Origin: Moringa oleifera
Lineage: Eukaryota; Streptophyta; Magnoliopsida; Brassicales; Moringaceae
Length of the DNA stretch: 64,000 nt
Assembly (NCBI GenBank): GCA_021397835.1
Contig: JAJFZO010000575.1
Coordinates: 3,353,001 to 3,417,000 of the forward strand
Direction of reading: 5' to 3'
This document shows positions 41,154 to 51,390 of the stretch, piece by piece; the first letter of the stretch is position 1, and each line of letters starts with the position of its first letter. Position numbers and translations under genes: made by a program. The notes under the pieces were generated by a model. It had not been told where the DNA came from, made no database searches, and saw only the letters and a program-made list of their open reading frames with translations.

Positions 41154-43021
41154 CTTTTTTTTAATAATTTTTATCTAACAGAAAATCGACTGCCAAGTGT
41201 TATTGTAATCTACATAGCCTGCTTGTTTTATAAAACTGGGAAGATTAGCATTCCAACCTCAATTTTCCCCTTGCCCATTGCAGCTGCAGCAGCATCCTTA
41301 ACTGCTGAGAGAGCAGCAGCTGCAAGCTTCTTAGCCTCATCACTGGTGTGGTTCTGCAGAACAAGAGGTTCTTTCTGCATTGCATCCTGCTCAAGGGATC
41401 CTGTTTTCTTTGGTTCTATGCCCAGGTATGTCTTCCAATTCTGTGAAATAAAATGAAGATAAAATTTTAATTAGCTAACAAATCTTCCCAATAATTTCCA
41501 GACAACCCGAGACAATGTAAAAGAATTTCTCACATCAGACATCTTCTCATAATTTTTAGCATCAACAGTTGGACTAGGCTTGTCTGAAAAAGGTTTGAGT
41601 GTCCTCTTACGTGCTCCTTTGTTCATTTCTTTCCACATTGCAGCAACACCCTTGGCCACATCACTAGTACAGTTCTCTATAACACCGGAAACTTTTTCTT
41701 CTGTTTCTTGCCTTGGTGCCAGGCCCAGATATCTCATCCAGTTCTGTGAAGTAAAAAACAAGACAATAAGTAAACTTGCAACAAGCCATTGTCCAAGTAA
41801 TTCCAGTTAGGGACTCAAAGCACCAAAAAAATTCTTACATTGGACCTCTTCTCTGAAGTTGTATTCATAGTTGAACTATGACTATTTGAAATGGGTTTGA
41901 GAGATACACCCTTATTCATTTCCTCCCACACGCATTGCACCCGATATTTTATATCTAATGGGATAAAAACAACATATCAATCCTTTTCTTGCCATCAATA
42001 ATCCCTCACTTTGAAATGGGTTAAGAACAACCAATATGGGAGAACAAGACCAATAAATCTCAAATTCTTGCCAATACCTGCAGCTGCGGATTCTGAGCTG
42101 GATCCATGAGCAGCATCTTTGACAGCATTGCTCAACAGCCCATCTTTTTCATACACAGGCCCTAAAACACAAAATTAACCCCTTGTAAAGAACAGACAAA
42201 GAAATTTCATCTGCAAAGTGCAGAAATAGACACATAGTATCATATTTCCCGTTTTTAACTCTAAATGGCATAGCACACAATAAACTCATTAACTCACTGA
42301 AACCCGCAGGACAAATTACAAGTAGCATTTTCTTTTCTTTTTTTTTTTTTTGTGTTTTTTGGAGCTAATCCCTATCACAGAGGTGGTTCTACATCATATC
42401 AATCACACAAGGCTGGTTATTTTTCACCAAGATAGGCAGATAAACAGCTAACAACTACATCAGTCCACATTACTTGCTCTTCTCTAAGTCAGCCATGAAG
42501 CACAGAAAAAGTTAAATTGTCAACTAAACACTGTCAATAACACCCAGTAATTCAATGATCAAAATCCATAGTAATTCTCCTTGTTTTACAACCCCATAAG
42601 GTCACTGCACAACTAATATCTACACAAGTCTCTCAAAACTTACTGATTCCTTAAATTATTCAGGCCAACTATTTGCCCAATATTAACACCTTTTATTTTG
42701 GAAATTCCACTACCAGTAATTTTACAACTCAGTTCAGGAGCTATTTGCTAAAATTTGACAATTAACCAAATTAAAATACTTTAAAAATCTTTATCTCAAA
42801 AAAGAAAATACTTAAAAAATTGAAGAAATTTTCTTTCCGAAGAAAGACTTCCAACATTTAGATAGAATACTAGGAAATGCAAGAAGCTCAAAACCGGGAG
42901 TTATTCTCAGCGGAAGCAAACAGAACCTAACACTAGTGGAGGAAGCAGGATGATCACATATCGAGAAGAAATAAAAAGGAAGGGAATTACCTGAGGCATC
43001 GAGTACGTTGGTAGTAGCCAT
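40490..43021 (-). CDS. SWC5: SWC5/BCNT (bucentaur, CFDP1-like) subunit of the SWR1 chromatin remodeller
   Basis: SWC5 helps the SWR1 complex exchange H2A for H2A.Z in chromatin. Exons on the minus strand: 42991-43021, 42078-42161, 41839-41954, 41534-41743, 41258-41440, 40490-40855; 990 nt, 329 residues, all phases matching. The last exon carries the BCNT-C domain (about 247-325): a Lys-rich LEQIKKKPKLSVLDKTKKDW start, EELDAYKKSSNQYLEKVSFL and the FERERDVRLALQARR end. Upstream, two WEEMNKG/WKEMNKG motifs, each followed by LKP and then NWMRYLG or NWKTYLG, come from duplicated exons. It is longer than I recall for Arabidopsis SWC5 (about 236 residues). Nuclear by function. The first exon is only 31 nt, so the start is less certain than the rest. 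Confidence 0.9.
41125..41153 (+). repeat. (TG)n microsatellite in a SWC5 intron
   Basis: About twelve TG units, followed by a T-run, in the intron 40856-41257. Confidence 0.9.
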
Positions 43022-43379
43022 TAAAGAGGGAAGGTAAATGGATAGGGCAATCTCCTAGGGCTCGTTTAGAGGAAGTAATAGGAGATTAGCACAAGTACAG
43101 CGCCGCTGTTTCGATGTTGTCCTATGGATATAAACTGAAAAGAGGATTGCAGATACAACTTGGCTGCATCAAAACTGTGACGCAAAAAAGGGATTTCAAA
43201 TCTCACTGAGGATGGTGAAAGCCCTAGAGAAAGAGAGCGGACGGAGAGAGAAAAGCGAGGGAAGATGAGAGCTGACGAAGAAAAAAGCTTTTGTACTCCG
43301 TGCCACGACCCCACAAAAACGGGGCGTATGGACACAAGGTATTTACGAGCGAGTGAAAAAGAGTAATGCGTGCCGTTCT

Positions 43380-44020
43380 GATAAAATCAACCCCCCGCAG
43401 TTTTCAATATATAAATATAATCATCTCATAAAATAATTTTAGGTTATCAATTAAATTTTTGTATTTAAAAAATAATAAATTAAATTTTAATTAATTAATT
43501 TAAATAAAATTAAAATTTATTAAACAATTAAACTTAAAATTATTAAATTAAAAATACTATAAAATTTTTGATTTAAAATTTTTTTATAGATATAAAAAAA
43601 TATTCTAGTTATCATCATAAGAATTTTATAATTTTATGAATATTAAAATTATATATTTATAAATTTATAATATCAAAAAAATTTAAAATAATTTAGTTTA
43701 AATATTTTTTATATTTATTAAAAATTTTTAGTTAAAATTTATTGTATAATTTTTAATTTAAATTTTAAATAAATTTTAATTTAAATCAAATCAAATTTTT
43801 ATTTATTACAAGTTTAATTAATAATATAAAATAAATATCAAATTTTTATGAGACTTTTAACTTGTTTTATTGATGTAAAATAATTTTTTATTTTTTAAAA
43901 AAATTAAATTAACCTTTTCTTAAGCCATATTGAATGAATTTATATCACCATTTTTATTTTTATAGAAAATTCTATATATACATATATATATATATAAAGT
44001 ACATAATTTATGCCATATTT
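43380..44020 (-). repeat. AT-rich block with dispersed repeat, copy 2
   Basis: Nearly pure A/T sequence upstream of SWC5. Its reverse complement over about 43.55-43.78 kb reads ACAATAAATTTTAACTAAAA and continues much like 32.56-32.69 kb. It ends with a short TATA-rich tract at about 43.97-44.0 kb. No open frame. Confidence 0.45.
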
Positions 44021-44190
44021 CTTAAAATCTGTATTTTATTATGGATGCTTAAAAAATTATCTAAGGATTTGATACTTAAACCAAAATGTCAGAATTGTAG
44101 ATTGGGTTTTATTCATGAAAATGGATGACAAGGTACAAATTTTTTTACCAGGAGTAGATTTATTATTATATATTCTGTGTTTAACAGAAG

Positions 44191-44595
44191 CTAAACTGAT
44201 TCAGACAAGAAATTAGATACTGCAACAAGTGGTTCCTCATGGCTCGGGCGGTGCTGCTTTGAATGCATCATCCACCGCACTTGTGGCAGCATTGCCTCAG
44301 GTATCTGTCGTTCAACTGAGGATCGCCTGCATGGTCGATAAGTGAATTGGTAAGTGAATTGATGATGGCTAGGTGTCTCTCCCTCTGATTTCTGCCAAGT
44401 TTTTGGAGATTTGAGTGAGACTGAGAAGATCTTTCTGCCTCTGCAGAAGCAGCTCCTTGCAAGCAGAAGGAAGGATCCATGGTTTACAGGCGCATAGTTT
44501 GTTTGCTTTGCACTAAACTTTGCAGATGAGGGACCAAGTAGAAACACTAGCAAAAGAGAAGCTATCACATGAGTAATACTAATAGAAAAGGCCAT
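44191..44595 (-). CDS. Possible small secreted protein or its remnant
   Basis: A 134-codon frame starts with a convincing signal peptide: a short head, then a hydrophobic core (residues about 8-21, ASLLLVFLLG) and a small-residue cleavage region (PSSA). The rest matches no family I know. Another frame over 44268-44480 (MDPSFCLQ...RQCCHKCGG) also looks protein-like, so the true gene could have a small intron, or be frameshifted and dead. Flanks are AT-rich spacer. I would not assign a function. Confidence 0.35.
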   Translation of the reverse strand: MAFSISITHVIASLLLVFLLGPSSAKFSAKQTNYAPVNHGSFLLLARSCFCRGRKIFSVSLKSPKTWQKSEGETPSHHQFTYQFTYRPCRRSSVERQIPEAMLPQVRWMMHSKQHRPSHEEPLVAVSNFLSESV

Positions 44596-46353
44596 TGCTG
44601 TTTCTTATTCACTCTTTTCTTCTCCTTCTCTGGTTAGCTAAGGTGTTGTGCAAGAAGAGTATCATGCAAAGAGGCTAATTTATGCAACATAGAGTGATCA
44701 AGAGAGAAAGAGAGTGAGAGAGTTGATTTGAAGAACAGTACGGGCATGTAATGTATCTTACCCATTAGATCCTACCAACCAAATATAATCAATTATAGAA
44801 ACTGAAGATTTGGCAATCCGTGATCTCCATCATATTTAGTACTAGAGATTGAGCCTAGCATCATTTGAGTAATCTGTGAACTTGTGGGTCAATGAGTGTG
44901 TTTTCATGGCCTCAAGATGACAAAAAGCTACAATTTCAGCAACTTTCTGTTGCAATGAACAAAAACACTACAGTCAGAGCCAGAGACTGATTCTAGCATA
45001 CCAAGAAGATCAAAACCCAAATTTGTTTCAGCCAAGATGGTAGGAGCCCTTCAAGGCTTCTTTTAAGGCATCCTTTCCACATTCAGAGGCCTCAGTGAAG
45101 ACTGCTGCATAGAATTTTTGGCAAGTGATATTACTGAGGCCAAAGAGAGGCAACAACCTAGAGGACTGTGCTGAAGTAACAGGAGTAGAGAAGCTTTTCA
45201 AAGAAATTAACAGATGTTTATTCATATAATTTGAGAAAACAAAATGTTGAAGCACCAGAGTATCTACTGAATGTTACAATGACTCCAAATGTTCAGGTTG
45301 GTAGAAACTATTTTGAGTTCCAGGATGAGATATTATAAGTCAGCTCGCTACTGATTATCACAAATCCACTGAATTGGTTTCAATCTAAAAGTTAGAATTA
45401 TATACTCTTTTGTTAAAATCTTAAAGATCCCATTAGTCAACATTTTCAAATCTTACAAGCAAATATACACTTGACAAAAAGAAAAACAAGTGCATTGAAT
45501 AACAAAACTTCTTGGCAGTCACCTTATAATCTCTAATGATATCATATAGCATGGAGTTCCAAAAAGTTCAAATTGACAAACGATCTCTAGTATCAGAGAG
45601 TTATGAGTTTCCTTTAAAAGCAAATTATTGTGGCTATATTGCATGCCATATTACTTGAAGAGAATCCAAAAACGAAAATGGGGAAAATTTTAGCCAAAGA
45701 ATAGGAGAATATTTTCACCGAAGCAGAAAGAGACCTACAGGTCTATCAGCTCACAAACTGAAGCAAAAATGGAATGTGATTGGTGCAGTTGAAATGGCAA
45801 GGCAATATCTATTCTCTAGTTGTTTATAACACTGTAAAAGATCAATAAGTCAGGAACAAAGAGGATAATTATGGAAAATGGCCTAAAGACACTCATAATC
45901 AAACCCTACCAGTTTTGTGGAGGGAATTAGAATTTGAAATGTTTTTCAAGAGTTGTCTTTGTTATCTCTGGCAGTTTTTCCACATGAAATTTTGATATAG
46001 CCATACTATAATTGATAATGTAATCGCTTCTACCTAGATCAGTAATACGATTTCTCAATTGTTTTCAGTAGAAACACAAGTTAAATCCTTCATGAAAGAG
46101 AAGAACATCAAGTTCATTTTACCCACTTGCAAATGTAAATGCTGTAATCTAATCGTCAGATAATTGGAATAAGTTGGACTTCTGAGAGGCATCACAACAA
46201 AACTGTTAGAGCTCAAAACACCACTGGTATCTTGCGTCATTGCTTAACAAGTTGGGTTACAGGCGGGCAATCCACTTCACCCAAGCACGAACTTCTACAG
46301 ACAATCCTATTCAGCTTAAAACTAGAACAAAGTGTATAGAGGCTCATAGGAGT
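44596..46353. other. Gene-poor spacer
   Basis: No conserved frame, RNA gene or named repeat was recognised. A 75-codon frame at 45028-45255 has no domain. Confidence 0.5.
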
Positions 46354-46475
46354 TCAGCACTTTATGCGGACTGTCAATTTATTCAATCAGCAGAAACTAA
46401 AGAGCAGACACAGTCCAGCACTTCATGCATGCTGTCAATTTTATTAGATAAGCAGAAACTAAAGAGCAAACACAG
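46354..46475. repeat. Two-unit tandem duplication (about 61 bp each) after HS1
   Basis: Units 46354-46413 and 46414-46475 share CAGCACTT-ATGC, CTGTCAATTT, ATTxxAT and GCAGAAACTAAAGAGC in the same order. They lie within 150 nt of the HS1 stop, so probably in its 3' UTR. Confidence 0.75.
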
Positions 46476-46499
46476 AATACTTGACACCTCTTTTTCAGT

Positions 46500-47057
46500 T
46501 TAGAGACGAACAGTTGTCGGTATGTAGTCGACCACAATTAATTTCTCCAAATTGGCCAGGAACAAGTTCGCAAATTCAACATGGGCAGGATGAGCTACGT
46601 ACTCGGCGATACCCTCTTTGCTCTCGAAAGTAGATTCGAAGACATGAGTGAAACCCTGATGCAGGTTCTCAATACTCACGTCCCTGCCCCTGCAGCCACA
46701 GATGAAACGACAACAAAGTCAGCCAAGTAAGATACAGGTACAGGCACAGCTTACAAGCTCTGCTCTGGTCACGCAATTAGCCATGATTTTCCGGGTCCTT
46801 AGCAACATAAGAGAATCGTTTGATCAAAAGTTTTTAAAACATCACTGTGAAGTTCATTTGCCTAGAGATTATATACAAGAATAGCTGATTGAAAAGAAAA
46901 CCAGTTTAGGCACTTACCAGTGAAAGGCCTTCATGGGTTCGATGTGATTAACCAGATTGGCATATCCTTTTATGAGTTCATCGATTTGGCCAGGTGGTAT
47001 TCCTTCTTTGAACTTCGCTAGCAATAAGTGCTTCACTACTCCTTTCTCTTCCGCCAT
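46500..47057 (-). CDS. HS1: Stress-response A/B barrel domain protein (HS1-like)
   Basis: A small dimeric alpha-beta barrel protein; the Arabidopsis relative HS1 (At3g17210) is heat-stable and reported antimicrobial. Exons 46918-47057 and 46500-46689 (minus strand) give 109 residues, the length of the Arabidopsis protein as I recall it. Visible family signatures: VKHLLLAKFKEG near the N-terminus, LIKGYANLVN, MKAFHWGRDVS across the splice, GFTHVFESTFESKEG and YVAHPAHVEF. In-frame upstream Mets exist (one 8 codons earlier), but MAEEKGVVKH aligns with the family start, so 47057 is chosen. No signal peptide. A (GA)n tract lies about 290 bp upstream. Confidence 0.95.
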
Positions 47058-47341
47058 TCCTCCTCTAGTGGGTGTGCCCATAGTGGTGCTTGCTCGGCTT
47101 TTTAAGTCTTCAGATGTGGATCTCACTTACCAACTCGAGGATGATCTCGGGGCTGGTGAACGGTGCTGATGACGTCGGGGCCGTTTCTTCTAAACTCGCA
47201 GCAATTGATTGGGCTGAAACGAACACTGCGGCATAAAACTGTAATAAAACGATTGCAGCCCAACTAGAAACTGAAACACAGGCCCAGGGCCAATTATTTC
47301 GACCTAACTTCCTATGTTTAAAATTTTGATTCAGATATTAC

Positions 47342-47345
<4 letters not shown>

Positions 47346-47373
<28 letters not shown>
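47346..47373. repeat. (GA)n tract upstream of HS1
   Basis: About 13 GA units, roughly 290 bp before the HS1 start. GA repeats in plant promoters can bind BBR/BPC GAGA factors (family knowledge); a role here is inference. Confidence 0.7.
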
Positions 47374-47378
<5 letters not shown>

Positions 47379-47512
47379 TCAGAGATAGAAAGAGAGTTGC
47401 AGTAGATTCGAATATGATTTTGCAAAGATACCCAGAATTCTGATAGCTAATTAAGCTTATAACGAATGACACCCCTTTATATCCTAACATTAATTACGTT
47501 AACTAAGCTGCA

Positions 47513-47650
47513 GAGGGGTCTCCCTGGCGGTAAACCATGCGATCTTCACACACTCTTGCAATGAAAGATGCAAGCTTTCTATTCTCAGCCATGGCGTTCT
47601 GGTAATCAAGAAGCCGATCCTCGTAATTACACTGTCCATAATCTGCTGAT
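47513..47650 (-). pseudogene. Orphan last exon of a galactinol synthase
   Basis: On the minus strand a frame reads YEDRLLDYQNAMAENRKLA...DPSAA and stops at TAG (47513-47515). It parallels the final exon of the intact galactinol synthase nearby: YEDESLDYKNAI...APSAA, including the family's hydrophobic APSAA-like end and the same spacing. The 5' part of the exon degrades at about 47.64 kb and no other GolS exons were found between here and 48.3 kb. It is best read as the relic of a tandem GolS copy, or conceivably as an alternative terminal exon of the upstream gene. Confidence 0.7.
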
Positions 47651-48297
47651 AATTTTTCTATGGGATGAGGATACAGACTGTGTACTAATTAATATGTTAT
47701 TTGTTGCAAATCAGAATTGATCTGCAAATATATGAATATCTTACTTCATTATTACTACAGAGATATCAATTTTTAGAAAAGAAAAATTGCATTCTCTTGA
47801 GACTTTTTGGTAATAGAAGAACAAGCTGACTTAGAGATTCTGTGTCTTCTTACTATAAAACATGCAAACTTTCAGTTTATATCACCTTCCTTTCCTCTAA
47901 GTTCTGCTCCTCTCATTGTCAAACAAATAAGGAAAAGCTGGTAAATTATCCTTAATTCACTCTATTATCGCCCTTTATATAGGCTAAAACAGGAAGGCTA
48001 AGATTCGATGGCTGATATACAATAGATAATGAAGATAATGAGGAAACAAGACACAAAGCAAAATAAGCCAAACTTTTTTATTTCGAGTATTATGTATAGC
48101 CATTTAGTTTGGCAAATACATACACAACATGATATATACGTTGTTATTACAGCTATAGCCACCATTCCACCTGGTATATAGCTCAAACACAAACTAACAA
48201 CTTATAATGCAAAAAACGAAAAGGTAGGAAGGCCCCAGGCCAGTTCACAGTGTAATATAAGCAAATAATTCTGCTAATTAATATTACAGTACAGTAA
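47651..48297 (-). other. Downstream flank of galactinol synthase
   Basis: Includes the likely 3' UTR of the intact GolS gene. I saw no further exon-like sequence. Confidence 0.5.
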
Positions 48298-49797
48298 TCA
48301 AGCTGCAGATGGAGCCCTCCTATGATGGATCACACCGTCCTCTTGAGACAGGGCTGCAATCAAGGGTCCAAGCTTTGTGTGATCAATTATGGCGTTCTTG
48401 TAATCAAGAGACTCGTCTTCGTAAATGTCCCACCATTTCTTCACCAGCAGCTTTATGTCTTCCCTGTCCATGTTCTCTTCTTTGCCTGTGTACCTCCATG
48501 GCTTTGCTCCCTGTAGATTTTCTATGTTATTAACAAAGGAAAATTAAAAAGGAACTGTACTCTTCATCCAGTACTAATTGTCATAAAATTGTGACTTACT
48601 GCAGCACAGTAGTGAACAACCTTGACTTGGTCGAGATCAACATTTTCAGGGTGGCGCCATAGCATAGCCAGAACAAGGTTGTAAACAGGAGGGATAGGCT
48701 TGTAGATATCCCTGAAGAACATGTTCAAGAAGTCCTGAAAACACCCAGAAACAAGAAACATACAGATTTAATTGCAGAAACACATTTATGGCAAAGTGCT
48801 GAAATTAATCAAATGAGTTTATTACCTGTTCAGCAAATGAAGTAGGAGGAGTGATTTTAAGGGTCTCAAGGAGATCAAAGTACGTCAGGAGATTAGGCTC
48901 GAAAACGAACATGCCGGCGTTGAAGTAGAGAGGAGGCGGTGAACCCATCTCCGCCGGCCACCGGACCTTATCAGGGCATTGTTGGCAGTACCCGATCTTG
49001 TACTGAGGAGAATGACTCCACGTCTTCTCACAGAAGCAGTCCATCACTGCATAGAAGTAGCCGTCCGGCGAGTCGAAAAGGTGATCAATATTGTCAAACA
49101 CTTGGATATCTCCGTCCAAGTAGATCATCTTCTCATACTCCACAAACTATAAATCAAGGAACCCCAAGAACATGTTAGATTTCCATGGAACTTTTATGGG
49201 ATGATCTGCCAAATTAAGCTAGACACTAAACAGGAGAGACAAGGAGGCGAAGTGGGCGTGTTTAAGATAAGGACATGCAAGGGCCGTCTGAGGCATGCAT
49301 GTAATAAAAGCACATCATCGTTACCACAGAAGCGACCAACATATAGAGAAAAGGCTGCATGCCATAACGCGTGGACTCAAGCTTGAATAGAACAACGCCA
49401 CGTACATAAAAACACAGGGCCAAGTGATGTACATGCATGCATGCATACACATGTGCACATATGACAAAAGGGCTAATAAAAATGTATTTACCTCCCAAAT
49501 GCGGAGTTTGGAGTAGTTGATGACATAGTAAGCCATGGCGAACTGAGTCTGGTTCTCTGGAGGGGACACCGGCTGAATCTCACTGACGGTGCAGCCCTGA
49601 GACTCGAGAATTTCGCGGTGTTCTTCAGGCACATCAGGCAACACAGCAACCACAAGAGGGTAGGCAGATTGAGCCTTCCTTAAGCCCTTGGCTAGACCCA
49701 CCACACCCTTCACGTAGTCGCCATTGCCGGCCAAGAAGGTCACATAGGCTCTCTTGGGCGCCGCACCCACTCGCTCAGTTACTCCGGTTAAAGACAT
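48298..49797 (-). CDS. GolS: Galactinol synthase (GT8)
   Basis: Transfers galactose from UDP-Gal to myo-inositol, the committed step to raffinose-family oligosaccharides, in the cytosol; often drought- or cold-induced. Minus-strand exons 49492-49797, 48826-49146, 48600-48734, 48298-48510 give 324 residues, the usual family length. The Mn-binding DXD motif is YLDGDIQVF (Asp113, Asp115). CQQCPDKVRWP, LYFNAGMFVFEPN, HPENVDLDQVKVVHYCAAGAKPWRYTG (broken by a splice after CAA) and the terminal APSAA are intact. It sits between SWC5/HS1 and RPS1, the setting of Arabidopsis GolS10 (At5g30500, from memory). A TATA box lies 115 bp upstream. A relic last exon of a second copy lies 0.7 kb downstream. Confidence 0.97.
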
Positions 49798-49910
49798 ATT
49801 GTTGGTTTGTGCGAAGATGAAAATGAGACCGAAAGCTGGAGAGAGGATATAGAAAAGAAGAAGACAAAGAAGGCAATCTGTGGGTTTCCTGTGAGGAGAG
49901 GAGCCTCTGC

Positions 49911-49920
49911 TTATATAAGC
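49911..49920 (-). promoter_or_regulatory. TATA box of galactinol synthase
   Basis: Minus-strand GCTTATATAA at about 115 bp before the ATG. No other TATA-like site is as well placed. Confidence 0.65.
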
Positions 49921-51390
49921 ATTGAAGGGCGGTGAAACTGGCAAGGGAGAAAATTCGAGGGCTAATGGATGATTTTTGTGGATCTCTTCCCCTCTCTTCT
50001 TTCCTTTTTCTTTATTTCTCTTTTGTATTTTCCCACAGGTGGCAGTGCAAGATATACCGGAGGAGGTTCAGCAAGAACGCTACACTTGCCTTGCTTGAAT
50101 CCATGACACCACAAAAGGACGGTACTTCTTGGGTATATTATAAGAAAAAATTTAAGTTTATAAAATTTTAATTTCATCCAATCAAGTACCTTTTCTTAGT
50201 ATAATCAATCATGCTTGCTGGTGATAGGCAGTCAACAGAACCAAAACAGGATGATTTAGGAGTTTTAATATATTCAACTGACCATTACCATCGTTTGTTA
50301 ATGTTGGATTGAGACACAACTAATGGAATTGTTATGTAATCTTGGGTTGATAGAAGACATAATCCAGTCTTTATGGGTAATAAATAATTAATTGTTCTCA
50401 GAATATGATACTATATAATGAATTTTCCCATTTTATACAGTGGCGTTTAAGGGAGAAATAGATAGGTTGCATAATCTAGTGATGTCCAAAATTTGATTAA
50501 GTGAAAGATTTCCAAGTTTACCACTTAAACTCTACCATATTGAGAAAAGAATTTTCTTAAAGAACAAAGAAAAAAGTTACTTTTATATGTGTAATTGAAC
50601 AGAAGAATAAAGAAGCCGAATCAAGAATAAAGAAAAATGGTAGGAAAAAAGGTTGATAGGAGGAAAATTAGTTCCACACGTTTTAGAAACTGTTAATATA
50701 GTAGACAAGGTCATCATGCATCAATACTATTTTTAATTACTATTACTGAGAAAGATGAAGGTATAGCATGTCACTTACTACAGAGAGCATTCCTAAATTA
50801 TACTAAAACAAGAAAGAGATGGTGACCACTTTTGCTACATGCATCCTGTAACAAAAACAATTGCAATTTCAGATGATAAGAAATTTATATTTTTGTTTCT
50901 GAAAGTCTCTTTCATTGCATTCTTGATTGGAACCAGGTGTGACACAAGTATATTCTACTCTTATTTCATATCAAGCCAAGTGCGCATGCAACTTCACAAA
51001 TTAGGGCTATGGAATCTACCCAAGTACATTAATTTTCTTTTGAAAAGCAAAAGCAGCAAGCAGGGCTTTATTCATGGAAACACCAAGTACTTCATATTCC
51101 AAATGGGTACTCAATTGCATCGTGGAAATTGAAAGAATGATACTCCAGGCTGCTGTATGAACTAGTGAAAACTTTTTATTCTTTCTGTTCTTGGCCATGA
51201 ACTGAGAGAGAGATAGACAGAGAGAGGAAAATGAATCAATTTTGATGGAAGTATAATAACTGTAAAGGGGGAGGGAGAGATTGGAAGGGTAAGGTACATA
51301 ACTCTAAGGTGCTGCAGTAAAACAGTTCCACCATTTTTTACAAAGAAAATATTGTGACTGAGAAAATTACAAAAGGAGAAAACCTGTTAA
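49921..51390. other. GolS promoter region and RPS1 3' flank
   Basis: Nothing gene-like was recognised. The first part is probable GolS promoter, the last part probable RPS1 3' UTR. Confidence 0.5.

Noticed and set aside
45028..45255. 75-codon minus-strand frame
   Set aside because: No signal peptide, domain or splice partners; indistinguishable from chance.
47058..47126. N-terminal extension of HS1 to an upstream Met
   Set aside because: The family starts at the MAEEKG position and the 109-residue length fits; the extension is likely leader sequence that happens to be open.
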